The position numbers were made by a program, and so were the translations under genes. The notes under the pieces are model-generated. The model did no database searches, was not told the origin of the DNA, and was given only the letters and a program-made list of their open reading frames with translations. From assembly GCA_026874595.1 (NCBI GenBank), contig CM049312.1:47865429-47929428 (forward strand): a stretch of 64,000 bases of DNA. Reading direction: 5' to 3'. This DNA comes from Sipunculus nudus. Taxonomy: Eukaryota; Annelida; Sipuncula; Golfingiida; Sipunculidae. Positions 22,133 to 34,022 of the stretch are shown here, in pieces (position 1 is the first letter of the stretch; each line of letters opens with the position of its first letter).

Positions 22133-25100
22133 TTTTTAGCCAACCTGTGAGCTTATGCGATGGCGCAGCGTCGTCCGTCCATCGTCAGCCATCCGCCGTC
22201 AGCCGTCAAGGGCTGGCTTTCCGCCGTCCATGGCTGTAAGTCAGAAACCGTCTGAGCTAGCAGCTCCAAATTATATGTAAGAATTAGTCACATGTGAAAC
22301 TTGGTGCCCTGGAGCTTATTATTGGTTATCTGCATTAATTTAGATTTTATAGAGAAAAAGCTTAAAAACCTTTAAAAATCTTCTTCTCTGAAACTGTCCA
22401 GCCAAATTATCCAATATATCACAGAAATGAACCCTGGAACAATCTCTCTCAAGTTTGTTCGAATGGTTCCAGTTCGGAGATTTTTGGCCGAGTTACAGGA
22501 GGTTGAACTTAGTCATCTGTCCAAAAAAGCACACTAAAATTAAAATCTCAGAAACGGCTAGAGCTATAATCACCAATTTTTTTACCACTATTTGTCACAT
22601 ATGTCATATCTGATTTTGAGGTATTTGTGACGCCACCTACATTGATGTGTTTTTTACAAACAAAAAATGTAATTTTAAACTCTTCTAGCTTATACACTGA
22701 TTTATGATGAAACTGTTAAGCTGATTGGTTTAAACTTTACAAGAATGATTCTATGGTAGGGTTCTGCCAGTTTTATAAGAATATATTGGGTAAATACAGT
22801 TTTAAAAAGACATTGTAGCCAATTGAAAAAGGCTTTCTGTATTTGAAAACAGATTTGAGTTTCAGCAGCCAAGTCAAGAGGTCACTCAGTACAAACAGGT
22901 GGGGTCCAGACATCACCATGGCAACTGACCTGGCTCTTGGGGAGTGTCTAGACACATTGGAGTGTCTAGACAATGTGTCTAGACGTCTAGATGCAGAATT
23001 CCCAGATTATTGGAACTATATGTTTCAACTGTTTGAAAAAACTTGGTTTGCATTTTAAGTGAATTGGGTTTATCCTCAGGTCACATGTGAACTGCTGCAC
23101 CCTCATTTTTGGTTGACCTCTGACCTTTCCTCGCTGCCCAGCATCCATTTGTGCTTCTGTTTCCACACATAAACCCGCATATCCCGGGAACTGTTTGACC
23201 GATCAGGCTAAAAATTTAGCACAAATGTAGCCCTTTGATAGCTTTATAACATACACTAAAAATGGTGGCGCCACCTGCAACCATTTTTGCACAGCGTCCA
23301 TCTGTTCATCTGCCTTGGGATAAAATCACTCATATCTCAGCAGTGGTTTGACTTATTCACCTGAAATTTTGCAGGTTTATACATCCTGGACAGCTTTCTC
23401 AATTTTATGACATGTGGCGCCACCTACATTCAGGTTTACTCTGCAGACATGCAAGCTCATATCTCGGGAACCGTTTGACCGATTGGGCCAAAATTTTGCA
23501 TGTGTATAGATCTCACATAGCTCTTCATCATAGGCAAAACTGGTGGCGCCACCTGCAACCACTTATACACAGCGTCCATCTGTTCATCTGCCTTGGGATA
23601 AAATCACTCATATCTCAGCTATGGTTTGACTTGTGCACCTGAAATTTTGCAGGTTTATACATCCTGGACAGCTTTCTCTATTTTATAGTAGGTGGCACCA
23701 CCTACATTCACGTTTACTCTGCAGACATCCAAGCTCATATTTCGGGAACCATTTGACCGATTGGGCCAAAATTTTGCATGTGTTTAGATCTCACATTACT
23801 CTTCATCATAGGCAAAACTGGTGGCGCCACCTGCAACCACTTATGCACAGCGTCCATCTGTTCATCTGCCTTGGGATAATATCACTCATATCTCAGCAGT
23901 GGTTTGACTTTTCGACCTAAAATTTTGCAGGATTATACATCCTGGACAGCTTTTTCTATATTATGACAGGTGGCACCACCTACATTCAGGTTTACTCTGC
24001 AGACATCCAAGCTCATATCTCGGGAACCGTTTGACCGATTGGGCCAAATTTTTGCATGTGTATAGATCTCACATTGCTTTTGACCATACACAAAACTGGT
24101 GGCGCCATCTGCAACCACTTATGCACAGCATCCATCTGTTCATTTTCCTTGGGATAAAATCACTCGTATCTCAGCAGTGGTTTGACTTATCGACCTGAAA
24201 TTTTGCAGGTTAATACATCCTGGAAAGCTTCCTCTATTTTTGACAGGTGGCGCCACCTACATTCATGTTTACTCTGCAGACATCCAAGCTCATATCTCAG
24301 GAACTATTTGACCAATTGGGCCAAAATTTTGCATGTGTATAGATCTCACATTGCTCTTAATCATAGGCAAAACTGGTGGCACCACCTGCAACCATTAATG
24401 CACAGCACCCATCTGTTCATATGCCTTGGGATAAAATCACTCATATCTGAGAAGTGGTCTGACTTATCCACCTGAAATTTTGCAGGTTTATACATCCTGG
24501 ACAGCTTTCTCAATTTTATGACGTGGCGCCACCTACATTCATGTTTACTCTGCAGACATCCAAGCTCATATCTCGGGAACCATTTGACCAATTGGGCCAA
24601 AATTTTGCATGTGTATAGATCTCACATAGCTCTTCATCATAAGCAAAACTGGTGGTGCCACCTGCAACCACTTATGAAACCGTCCATCTGTTCATCTGCT
24701 ATGGGATAAAATCACTCATATCTCAGCAGTGGTTTGACTTATCCACCTGAAATTTTGCAGGTTTATACATCCTGGACAATTTTCTGGATTATATGACAGG
24801 TGGCACCACCTACATTCAGGTTTACTCTGCAGACACCCATACTAATATGCAACACACCTCACTCTATTCCCAATGCCACTTAATCCATGCCTCACTTCAC
24901 CCGTCCCACTCTGATTTCTGCGGATACACATAGACGCTGGTTGACTACCCATATTCTAGTTTTAAAATGTCCTAGTCTGAAACTTGCAGGTCTGAAATGT
25001 CCATTTTGCTGAAATCATAATGACTTAGGTAGATCTGCATGATTAAAAAGGATCAATATTAAATTGAAAAAAAAACCCTCCATTCATACTCTCAAACTTT

Positions 25101-25133
25101 GCACAGGTTCGCATTAGGCCTGTAGGCCTTGTT
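22133..25133 (+). mobile_element. B-family element nested in D
   Basis: Left end TTTTTAGCCAACCTGTGAGC (22133) and right end CACAGGTTCGC + hairpin + CTTGTT (25133), with the T2 tail. The interior is mainly the 278-bp GGTGGCGCCACC dimer array. The D sequences on both sides match the flanks of the B at 29362-31706 in the other D element. Confidence 0.85.
23264..24810. repeat. 278-bp dimer array, one palindrome per monomer
   Basis: GGTGGCGCCACC or one-base variants start at 23264, 23413, 23542, 23691, 23820, 23969, 24098, 24246, 24375, 24522, 24651 and 24799. Spacing alternates 147-149 and 129 bp, giving a regular 278-bp dimer repeated about six times. Many sites extend to CAGGTGGCGCCACCTG. Six-frame ORFs in it repeat with the array and are not genes. 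Confidence 0.95.
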
Positions 25134-26692
25134 ACTTTAATGAAAAAAAATGAATCTGACAAAAACTATTAATGGAAAAAGTGGAAACGTTAAAAAAATA
25201 GGCCTTAATATATACTTAAATGCATTATTCCCTTGAAATTGAAATAAAAGTATCAGTCCATTCTGTCCAGTATCCTGTAAATTATTCATATGCATACATT
25301 TTCTCAAAACTTTTACTGTTTAACTTCATGACAGTCTATTAGTATTAGTTGTCATATTATATATCAATCATATATTAAGAACTTTACTATAACTAAGTAG
25401 GAGGGCCCCTTTCCTATTAGCCTCTCATATGCTTATATATATGATAAACATTACAATAGAATATTTTGCATATTTTGCCTTTGAAAAAATTTCAAACTTC
25501 AGCTGAGCGCCTTGACCCATTGGTCCCTTGTTATAAAAAGTCAGCTCAAGAGCATTTTGTATTGGGAAAATAAATTTCAAAGTTATTTTTAATAGGGATC
25601 ACTTTTGTGAAGGCAGCACTTGGTTAACTATTGGCAGATTGCCAGTGCATTGATGTTGGCCATTAGCCAAGATGATGTCAGCTCTATAAATAGTTTTGAC
25701 ACAGTGCCAGGATTGGAAGAAGTGCAGCCAGGTATAGGTCAAGAGTTCACTCAGTGCAGTGGCTGCATTCTATTTATAGCTTTGGCAGACTGCTCACTGC
25801 ATCAGATTAGGCACCAAAGTTCAGCATGAATCTATTTATAGCTTTTGCAGACTGCCAACTGTGTCAGATTATGCTACAGGTCAAGAGTTCACTCAGTGCA
25901 GCCAGGTACAAGTCAAAAGTTCACTTAGTCTAGCCAGGTGCAGGTCAAGAGTTCACTCAGTGCAGTAGCTTGAGGCAGCAATTTGTCACTCGGGGGCAAC
26001 AGCCTTACTCACCTAACTCTTGTCAGCCCAGTGCATCAAACTCTGGGGAAGTTTGATGTATTGGACTTATATTTTGACCTTCTCTATACGTCATATACAA
26101 GACAGGTGGTGCCACCTACATTGACTTTTGCAGTGTATGTGCCTGCTTATTTCTACAGAGGAATTTGATACATCAACCTAAACTTGGGCATGTTTATACA
26201 TATCAGGTAGCTTTATAGTGTACAAGACTGGTGGCTCCACCTACAATAATTTTTGCACAGTGTATGTCCCTGCTTTTATTTTACAGCAGGGGTTTGACAT
26301 ATCAGTCTGACATTGGGCATATGTATATAATTCTTCGTTGTATATAAGACTGGTGGTTCCAGCTACAATCATTGTATCTGCCAAAACAGAGTTTTGCGGA
26401 TACTATGTTTTCAGTCGGAAGCAGACGCTGCCGCCATCACCGCATAGGTTTCTGGAGAACTCCTCCATAACCACTGGGCAGAATTTTTTAAAATTCAGAA
26501 TTATGATCGGTCACATGTGAACTTCTGCGCCCTCATTTTTGGTTGACCTCTGACCTTTCCTCTCTGCCCAGGCCCATTTGTGCGTCTGTTTCTACACATA
26601 AACCCACATATCTCGGGAACCGTTTGACCAATAAGGCTAAAGATTTTGCACAAATGTAGCCCTTGGAAAGCTTTATAACATACACTAAAAAT

Positions 26693-27405
26693 GGTGGCGC
26701 CACCTGCAACCATTTTTGCACAGCGTCCATCTGTTCATCAGCCTTGGGATAAAAACACTCATATCTCTGCATTGGTTGGACTTATCCACCTGAAATTTGG
26801 ATGTGTATACATCCTGGAAAGCTTCCTTGATTTTATGACAGGTGGCGCCAGCTACATTAACGTTTTAGCTGCAGACATCCAAGCTCATATCTCGGGAAGC
26901 GTTTGCCCAAGTGGGCCAAAATTTTGCATGTTTATAGATCTGCCATAGCTCTTTATCATAACCAAAACTGGTGGCGCCACTTGCAATCATTTTTGCACAG
27001 CGTCTGTCTGTTTGTTTGCCTTGGGATAAAATCACTCATATGTCGGCAGTGGTATGACATATCTGCCTAAAATTTGCATGTTTATACATCTTTGATATCT
27101 TTCTTGATTTTGTGGCAGGTGGCGCCACCTATATTTATGTATACGCTGCAGACATTCAGGCATATATATAAGGACTGGTTTAACATATCCCCTGAAATTT
27201 TGCATGTGTATTGATATCATAAGCTCCTAATCATACACAAAATTAATGGCGCCACCTGCCACCTTTTTTGCACAAGTTCTTTTGTTTGTCTGTGGTGGGC
27301 TAAAATCACTCATATCTCAGTAGTGGTTTGACTTATCTGCCTAAAATTTTGCATATGTATACAACTTGGACAGCTTTCTGGATTTTGTGGTAGGTGGAGC
27401 AACCT
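26693..27405. repeat. Second part of GGTGGCGCCACC array in outer B
   Basis: Palindrome starts at 26693, 26841, 26970, 27118, 27245 and 27393 keep the alternating 148/127-129-bp spacing. The last sites are degraded. Confidence 0.88.
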
Positions 27406-27749
27406 ACATACACATTTCGGCTGCAGACATCCAGGCTATTATGCAACACACCTCACTCTATTTCCCCTTGCCACTCAATCCATGCCTTACTTCACCCGTT
27501 CCACTCTGATTTTGGCGGATACACGTAGTCCCTTGTTGACTACCCATATTCTAGTTTTTGTGTTGTGTGCACCCATGCCAGAATTGCAGCAGTGATGTTT
27601 GTTTAAATGTTTCTTGTTCTAAGTGTTTAGTACTTGCATTGTTCATAAACATGTTACACATGATCTTGAAAAGTAATGGTCCAGCATTTAAGCATTATAC
27701 CTGGTGTAATCTCATTGCACAGGTTCGCATTAGGCCTGTAGGCCTTGTT

Positions 27750-27918
27750 TTGAGATATTTATTGTTTTGCAAATTTTTGTGATAAAAAATATATACACCT
27801 TTGTATGCATGATGTGGTGTTATCTGACAAGATTGAGATATATTCAGATATATATGTTATATTGGAAATGTATAGAAATATAAACTTAAAATAATAAAAA
27901 ATTGATCTAATACAAACA
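27750..27918. repeat. D-family fragment between elements
   Basis: GAGATATTTATTGTTTTGCAAATT...GCATGATGTGGTGTTATCTGAC matches D interior at 48050-48150. It lies between the B right end and the next D left end. Confidence 0.7.
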
Positions 27919-30589
27919 TTTTTAGCTCACCTGTCTATAAGTCATCTGAGCTATAGTCATGGTCCATTGTCCGTCATCTGGCCATCTGTCCCTTAACAGG
28001 GCACATTTTGAAACTTTTGTACCTACAAATCAAAAATTTTGCATACAGTTAGATATCCCCAAAATCCCCTATCATGCCGAAAAATTGGGTCACTAGGACT
28101 TTGTTCCTTTGAGATATTAAGGGAAAACCTCTTTTTTCCATTAAAAACCAATTGGTACACTTCAAGACTGCCCATATTTGTTTTTGATCATATTTAATAG
28201 GCATATTCTTCCATACATTTCCTATGTACATACTAAAATTAGGTCAGTATTGCTTAAGTTCTTGAAGTTACAGGCCCAAACATGCACTTTTTAAAAAATC
28301 AGGAAATATATTTACTCACTTAACATGAGAATTTGCTGAAGCTAGAGACTTTTTTTTTCAGGGATATATCTTTATTTTATCAAGATTCAATTGTATACCC
28401 ATAATAAGATCTGAATTTTGCAAATTTTTTAAGTAATTAGCATAAATAAAAAATCAAACCCTTAAATTTTGTCCAATTTTGGCCACGGCACATTTTTTCC
28501 TTATAAACACTATTGATTTAATTTTCAGAGCATATATACATAAGGATTTCATCTTTTAAAATATGAAATTTTAAAGGAATTGATTGAAAAGAGAAGCTTT
28601 TATTCAAGTTTTCATACAACGTGTCAAGTGTTGTTTACATCAAACCCACCTAGTAGTACAGCCTTCACTTGTGTTATGTAACCCTCTCCAGGCAGCTTGT
28701 CCTGGCTCAGCTTGGCCACTATTAGCAGGCTTTCCTTCTGCCCTGCACTCCCCCCCCCCCCCAAGCTGGTGCATAAACTAGATGAATGTTATAATTTTCT
28801 ATATTTGATTCATTCTTATTATAGGCTATGCTACATTTTGGATTTTGTATTGTACCACCAGGGTAACAATGATTAAAGTGCACATTTAATTGTGTCCACA
28901 AAGTGGTGTATTGCTATGAAAGTGTGGATGTTCATCAGATAAGTAATTCTTTACTTCAGAAGAGTAAAAACTTCACCATTTGTGAAATTGACTATTAATT
29001 CTAGTAATAAATTATAACTGAGATAGTAATTAGCACATTGATGTTGTTTGTCCCTCATTCAACTAAAAGTTTGTATACTTTACGTGAAAAGATGTTTTTT
29101 TATTTTATCAAATTTACTGAATCTTTTGTTTCAGTGAATAAATTAAGCATGTACTACACTCCAATGTACAAAACTTTTTAATAGGGATTCAAGGAATAAT
29201 CTTGAAGATGCCATGTTATGGCATTATTTTCATTTAAATTCATTTTAAACATTTGTGATTTAAAAATAATAAAATATACGTGTATGCATAGAAAGACCCT
29301 ATATGAGCTACACTCTGGATAAATAATGATTACAACTGATATTTTAACTTATATATTCAGATTTTTAGCGAACCTGTGAGCTTATGCGATGGTGTGGCGT
29401 CGTCCGTCCGTCCGTCTCCATCGTCCGTCGTCTGTACGTTAACCCATACTATCTTGAAAATGGCAAGAGTTAGCATCACCAAATTTTATGCAAAAAATTA
29501 GTCATCTAAAAAACTCTATCGGATTTTGCTTATTTTTTGGCTAAATGCATTTTCTTAGATTTTATAGGGTAAAAGCTAAAAAAGCTTTAAAAATCTTCTT
29601 CTCTGAAAATGTTCAGCCAAATTGTCCAATATTTCACAGAAATGATCCCCGGAACAACCTTTCTCAAGTTTGTTCGAATGGTTTAAGTTCGGTGATTTTT
29701 GGCCGAGTTACAGGAAGTTGAACTTAGTCATCTGTCCAAAAAAGCATACTAAAATTACAATCTCAGAAAAGGCTGGAGCTGTCATCACCAAATTTTATGC
29801 CAATGTTGTTCACATGAGACATATCTGAAATTGAGGTATTGGTGGTGCCACCTGCATCGGCTTTTTTTGTACGGGGGTCATCAGTGCCTGTATCATACTG
29901 ACGTCTACAAAAAACTTCTTCTCTGAAACAATATGGCAAAATTGTTTAATATCGCACAGAAATCATCCTAGGGTAGTGCTTTCTGAAGTTTGTTCAAATG
30001 GTCTCAGTTCAGTGATTTTTGGCTGAGTTATGGGAAGCTGAATTTAGTCATATGCTGTAACAGCCCATTTTAGCTCAGTGGCTACAAAGATCTTCTTTTC
30101 AAAAACCACTGGGCCAAATTCTTAAATCTCACACATTAATTATCCTTAGATGTTGATAATTAAAGTTTGTTCAAATGGTTTTGGTTCAGTGATTTTTGGC
30201 TGAGTAATGGGAAGCTGAATTAAGCCATTTTTCTGTATTTTCCCATATGAGTTATAAACTAAACCTACAAAACGTTTTTCCACTTATGATACTGAGGCCA
30301 ATTTGTTCAATATTTTACAAGAATAATCCCCTGAATAATTCTTATATTAATTGTCTTTTATGGTTCCAAAGAATGAATTTTGGCTGAATTATAAAGATTG
30401 AATTGAGTCATTTTACCATATATGTTAGCTGTGTGAAGCAGATACATCTAGCCTGGCACCTGTTTATCAGCATCTGTTACATCATGCCTCTAGACATTTA
30501 AATTTCAGGTTATCTATGGTTAATATTGACAAGAATGTTTTATTAAATCTTTTAAAAAATGTAGATTTATGATTTTAGATATTCCAGAA

Positions 30590-31465
30590 AAGGTATGATT
30601 TCTAGATTCATAGATTAATAGATTGTTTATGGATGTGAACATGTATTGAATTATATTGTTATATAATAAATGAGTTATATTCAGTCTCCTTTTGTCTTTT
30701 TAAATTACTACATTATTAATATTACTAATACCAATTTCACTTCAAATTAATAATGAAAACAAAATTATTATGTAAATAATCAGCAGCAGCCCACATCATA
30801 TATCACTTAAATATGCTGTATACAATACCCATGTAAGTTTCTTATTGCTTAGTTTATTAATAAAAATATAAATATAAAAAATAATGGAAATTATTTCATT
30901 AATAATATAATATTCTGTAAATATTAATAAATATATTACTTTTGAACTATACATAACTATATTAATAAAACTATATAATAAAAAAATCCATTTCCAAAAA
31001 TAATGTTAATTATTACATTAATATTATAATATTCTGTAAATATTAATAAATATATTACCTGTCAACTATACATAACCATTCAGTGTTAAAATATTGAAAA
31101 TCTGACTGAAAACATTTTTAATTGAAAAATGTCAATTACAATGCATAATATATTAAAAAATTCGATTTGATCACTATTTTATTCTCGCCTAGGCAGATTT
31201 AAACTCCCCTAAGTGATATCAGGCAGATTTTAAACTCACCTGGATGATACCAGACGGATTTTAAACTTGCCAAGACGAGATTAAAATCGTGGCCTGCTCC
31301 ATGATGGATTTTAATCTCGCCTAGGCGAGATTGCGATTGTGATCTCGTCTAGACGAGTTTAAAATCTGTCTAGGCGAGATCACAATCTTAATCTTGCCTA
31401 GGCGAGATCACAATCGCAATATCGTCTAGGCAAATTTAATATCCGCCTGGATTTCAATCTTGTCT
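30590..31465. other. Non-B segment inside a B element
   Basis: Other B copies read GATATTCCTCATGCCAGG here; this one breaks after GATATTCC. The first 600 bp are very AT-rich with a direct repeat of ATTCTGTAAATATTAATAAA (about 30911 and 31030). The last part holds the CTAG palindromes. This is either sequence captured by the element or a later insertion. No coding potential. Confidence 0.6.
31186..31431. repeat. CTAG-centred palindrome cluster
   Basis: Includes the perfect 20-bp palindrome AATCTCGCCTAGGCGAGATT (31313-31332) and the perfect 14-bp palindrome CTCGTCTAGACGAG (31344-31357). Three asymmetric relatives are centred near 31371, 31399 and 31427. Spacing of centres is 28, 21, 28 and 28 bp. 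Degenerate copies lie upstream from 31186, between stretches of GATTTTAAACT. Confidence 0.9.
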
Positions 31466-33616
31466 CTGACATATATATCTCTGATAGCTTTGTTGTATAC
31501 AATACTGGTGGTGCCAGTTACAATCATTTTTGTGTTGTGTGCACCCATGCCAGAATTTCAGCAGTGATGTTTGTGTAATTGTTTCTTATTCATAATGTTT
31601 AGTACGTGCATTGTTCATGATATGAGAAGTAATGGTCCAGCATTGAAGCATTATACCTGGTGTATTTCCCAATGCACAGGTTCGCATTAGGCCTGTAGGC
31701 CTTGTTTTATTACAAATTTATAAAACTTGTAAATAAAAAAAAAATGAATCTGATAAAAACTACTAATAGAAAAAGTGGATATGCTTAAAAAAAATAGGCT
31801 TTAATGTAAATGCATTATACCCTTGAAATTGAAATAAAGGTATTAGTCCATTCTGTCCACTTGCCTGTCCATCTGTCAGTGTTTTATATGCATCACAGTA
31901 TCTCAAAACCTTTACTGTTTTTCTTCATGACAGTCTTGTCAGAGTATTATTTTTGCAATCATATATGTAGAACTTTACTATAACCAAGTAGCAGGGCCCC
32001 TTTCCTCTTAGCTTCTCATATGCTTATATTTATGAAATAGCATAACAATAGAATATTTTGCATATTTTGCATTTGCAAAAATTTCAAACTTCAGCTGAGT
32101 GCCGTGACCTATGGGTGAATTGTTCAGGTTTTCATACACCATGTCAAGTGTTGTTTTCATCAAGTCCACCTAGTACAGCCTTCACCTGTGTTATGTAACC
32201 CACTGCAGGCAGTTCACCTTGGCTGTGCTTTGCAAGCTTCCCCTTAGCCCTACACTGCCCCTGAAAGTGAAATAAAGGTATCAGTCCATTCTATCCACTT
32301 GCCTGTCCAGCTGCAAATTTTTCATATGCATCACAGTATCTCAAAACTTTTACTGTTTTTCTTCATGACAGTCTTGTCAGAGTATTCGTGTTGCAATCAT
32401 ATATTTAGAAATTTATTATAACCAAATGGGTGGGCCATTTCCTCTTAGCTTCTCGTATGCTTATACATATGGAAAACATTAAAATATGCTAAATTTCAAC
32501 TTCATCTGAGCACTGTGATTGGGTCCCTTGTTTCCATTATTTTCCTACCTCAGCAGAACTGGAGATAAGGCTTTGTTTGCCTTGTATGTATATGCAGAAG
32601 TGTTGTTAATCCCCCCTCTGCTGCCATTGATTCCTTTGCACCTGTGCAATGGGACATTAGTTTTCATTGCAAATGTGTGAAAGGTATTTAATTTAAAAAA
32701 TTATTGGATAAGAAAAAATTAAGATCTAATTGAAACATATTCTTGCCTCAGGAGAATGGAACACAAAGTGATCAATAATGTCTGTCTATCATTTCTCTGT
32801 TATTTTTAAATATATATTAAATATGTTTTTTCCTATAAGTACTGTTGGAATAACTTTCTTATGCTGTATGTGTATGGATTAAAGCTATTTGAGTCTAAAA
32901 TTTGAAAGCAACTTATATATTCAATCGTGTAATTTTAAAGATGTTAAATTTTGAAAAAAAACCGATATTATTAAAAATTAAGAAATAATTGAAACTTCAT
33001 ATATTATCAGCTTTGTTTGTCTATGTGTCTGTCTGTCCTTTTTAAATATTAAGTAAATGTGAATGAACTTTTTTATCCTGTAAGCATTGTTGAATTTAGT
33101 GAAAATCCTAAGTATATATACAAACTATAATAATACAGAGATGTTGTAACTCCCATCATTCCACCCCCAACCCCCCACACACACCACCAACACCGAGTCC
33201 TTGCATCTGTGGACTTGGGACATTAGTTAAATTCAACTGTATACATTTTATAAAATAAAAAATAAATATATTTAAAAATATATTAAAAAAAAAATAGATC
33301 CAATTGAACAAATGTGTAAACTACTGAACTTTCAACAATTTATCAATAAGCCATGCAATAATCATAGCAATAATATACATCTCGTGTACACAAACTGCTC
33401 ACATCCTTCAATTTTAACATTGGGAAATGCATACATGGTTTTGTCACAAAATATTATTTGCAACAATTTCTAACTCATGAATACAAACCAATCATGTCAA
33501 CCAGCCATGGCCTATATTACCTTTTCCTCTTAGGCTTTATCTCCGTTTGATATTATTTTAGATATTACCTTCAAGGTCAACTTCAGCTGAGCACCATGAC
33601 CCATGGGTTCCTTGTT

Positions 33617-33926
33617 ATATTTATGCAGGGTTTTCATCATCCAGTGCCCATAATAGCCAGTTTTCTGCGTTTTCCTAGTGTCGCATATACAGGTTGGACT
33701 GTAGTTTTGGGCAAGGGCGTAGATATTACTTTAAGATATAAAATTTAAATTACATAACTCTAACATTAACTTTAGCTGCTACAGGTATCAGATATACACT
33801 TTATAATCTTGAATCTGTAAAAAAAATTTACCCATGAGTTCTACAGGTCAACCTGCTTTCATGATTCATGGAGATGCCAGTTGATTTGTTCCAACATATT
33901 ACTTGTCATCTTGTGCTGTGTTGTAG
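33617..33926. other. Non-repeat intronic DNA before exon
   Basis: No family repeat recognised. Ends in a pyrimidine/T-G-rich acceptor CTTGTCATCTTGTGCTGTGTTGTAG. Confidence 0.4.
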
Positions 33927-34022
33927 ATTCTGGCTAGTGCTTTACGCGGCATACAGAACCTGGTCCTGTCAACCAAATCATCTCCTGTTGATCTCCTTGG
34001 GCCCCTCCTGGCAGCAGTCAAG
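33927..34022 (+). CDS. HEATR6: HEATR6-like exon (downstream of two seen)
   Basis: The acceptor TTGTAG ends at 33926 and the donor AAG|GTCATT starts at 34023; the donor is weaker than consensus. The 96 bp encode exactly 32 codons in phase 0-0, beginning ILASALRGIQNLVLS and ending DLLGPLLAAVK. In vertebrate HEATR6, as I recall it, the block right after the MDDITFC segment has ALKGIQSLL followed by ELGALLAVLK, so order and spacing agree with the exon at 2570. The sequence is amphipathic and Leu/Ala-rich, as expected of HEAT helices. Reading past the donor meets a stop after 10 codons, which supports splicing here. Confidence 0.72.

Larger units (their letters stand above)
17656..25532 (+). mobile_element. 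D-family element nested in B, itself hosting E and B
   Basis: Starts TTTTTAAGCTCAGCTGA (17656) and ends TCAGCTGAGC...CTTGTT at 25532. The body has (CCGT)n-like sequence near the left end and several poly(C) tracts. It is interrupted by E (20131-21989) and by a complete B (22133-25133). Its target lies in a T run of the outer B. Confidence 0.8.
15764..27749 (+). mobile_element. B-family element, outermost host of a nested stack
   Basis: The left head is doubled (15764 and 15928) and the right end is at 27749 (hairpin + CTTGTT). Its body is interrupted by the D element 17656-25532. A related B without that insert (58500-58560) reads GATTTCTTTTTTA-TAAAAAGTCAG straight through, exactly joining the two flanks here. 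With the insert removed the element is about 4.1 kb. It carries core units (16474-17150), 32-bp units (25730-25970) and a GGTGGCGCCACC array (26693-27400). Confidence 0.8.
29362..31706 (+). mobile_element. B-family element nested in D, carrying a foreign segment
   Basis: Left end TTTTTAGCGAACCTGTG at 29362; right end with T1 tail, hairpin and CTTGTT at 31706. B sequence runs to about 30589, then switches to unrelated AT-rich DNA until about 31465, where B resumes (ATATATATCTCTGATAGC). Confidence 0.82.
27919..33616 (+). mobile_element. D-family element hosting B
   Basis: Starts TTTTTAGCTCACCTG (27919) and ends CAGCTGAGC...GACCCATGGG...CTTGTT (33616). Interrupted by B at 29362-31706. Two extra degraded D right ends occur inside (about 32094-32130 and 32506-32530), so its right half contains repeated tail modules. 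Poly(C) at 28750. Confidence 0.72.
2685..33926 (+). other. Inferred 31.2-kb HEATR6 intron
   Basis: This span lies between a GTGAGT donor (2685) and a TTGTAG acceptor (33925-33926), flanked by exons in matching phase whose products are adjacent in HEATR6. It is made of the mobile elements listed separately, mostly nested B, D, E and F elements. Direct splicing across it is an inference; a missed exon cannot be excluded. Confidence 0.55.

Noticed and set aside
23377-24709. Series of ORFs on both strands with recurring peptides
   Set aside because: They repeat with the 278-bp array, overlap on both strands and have no recognisable domain.
23264-24810. CRISPR array, considered because of regular spacing
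   Set aside because: Spacers are themselves repeated, repeat spacing is 129-149 bp, and the context is eukaryotic.
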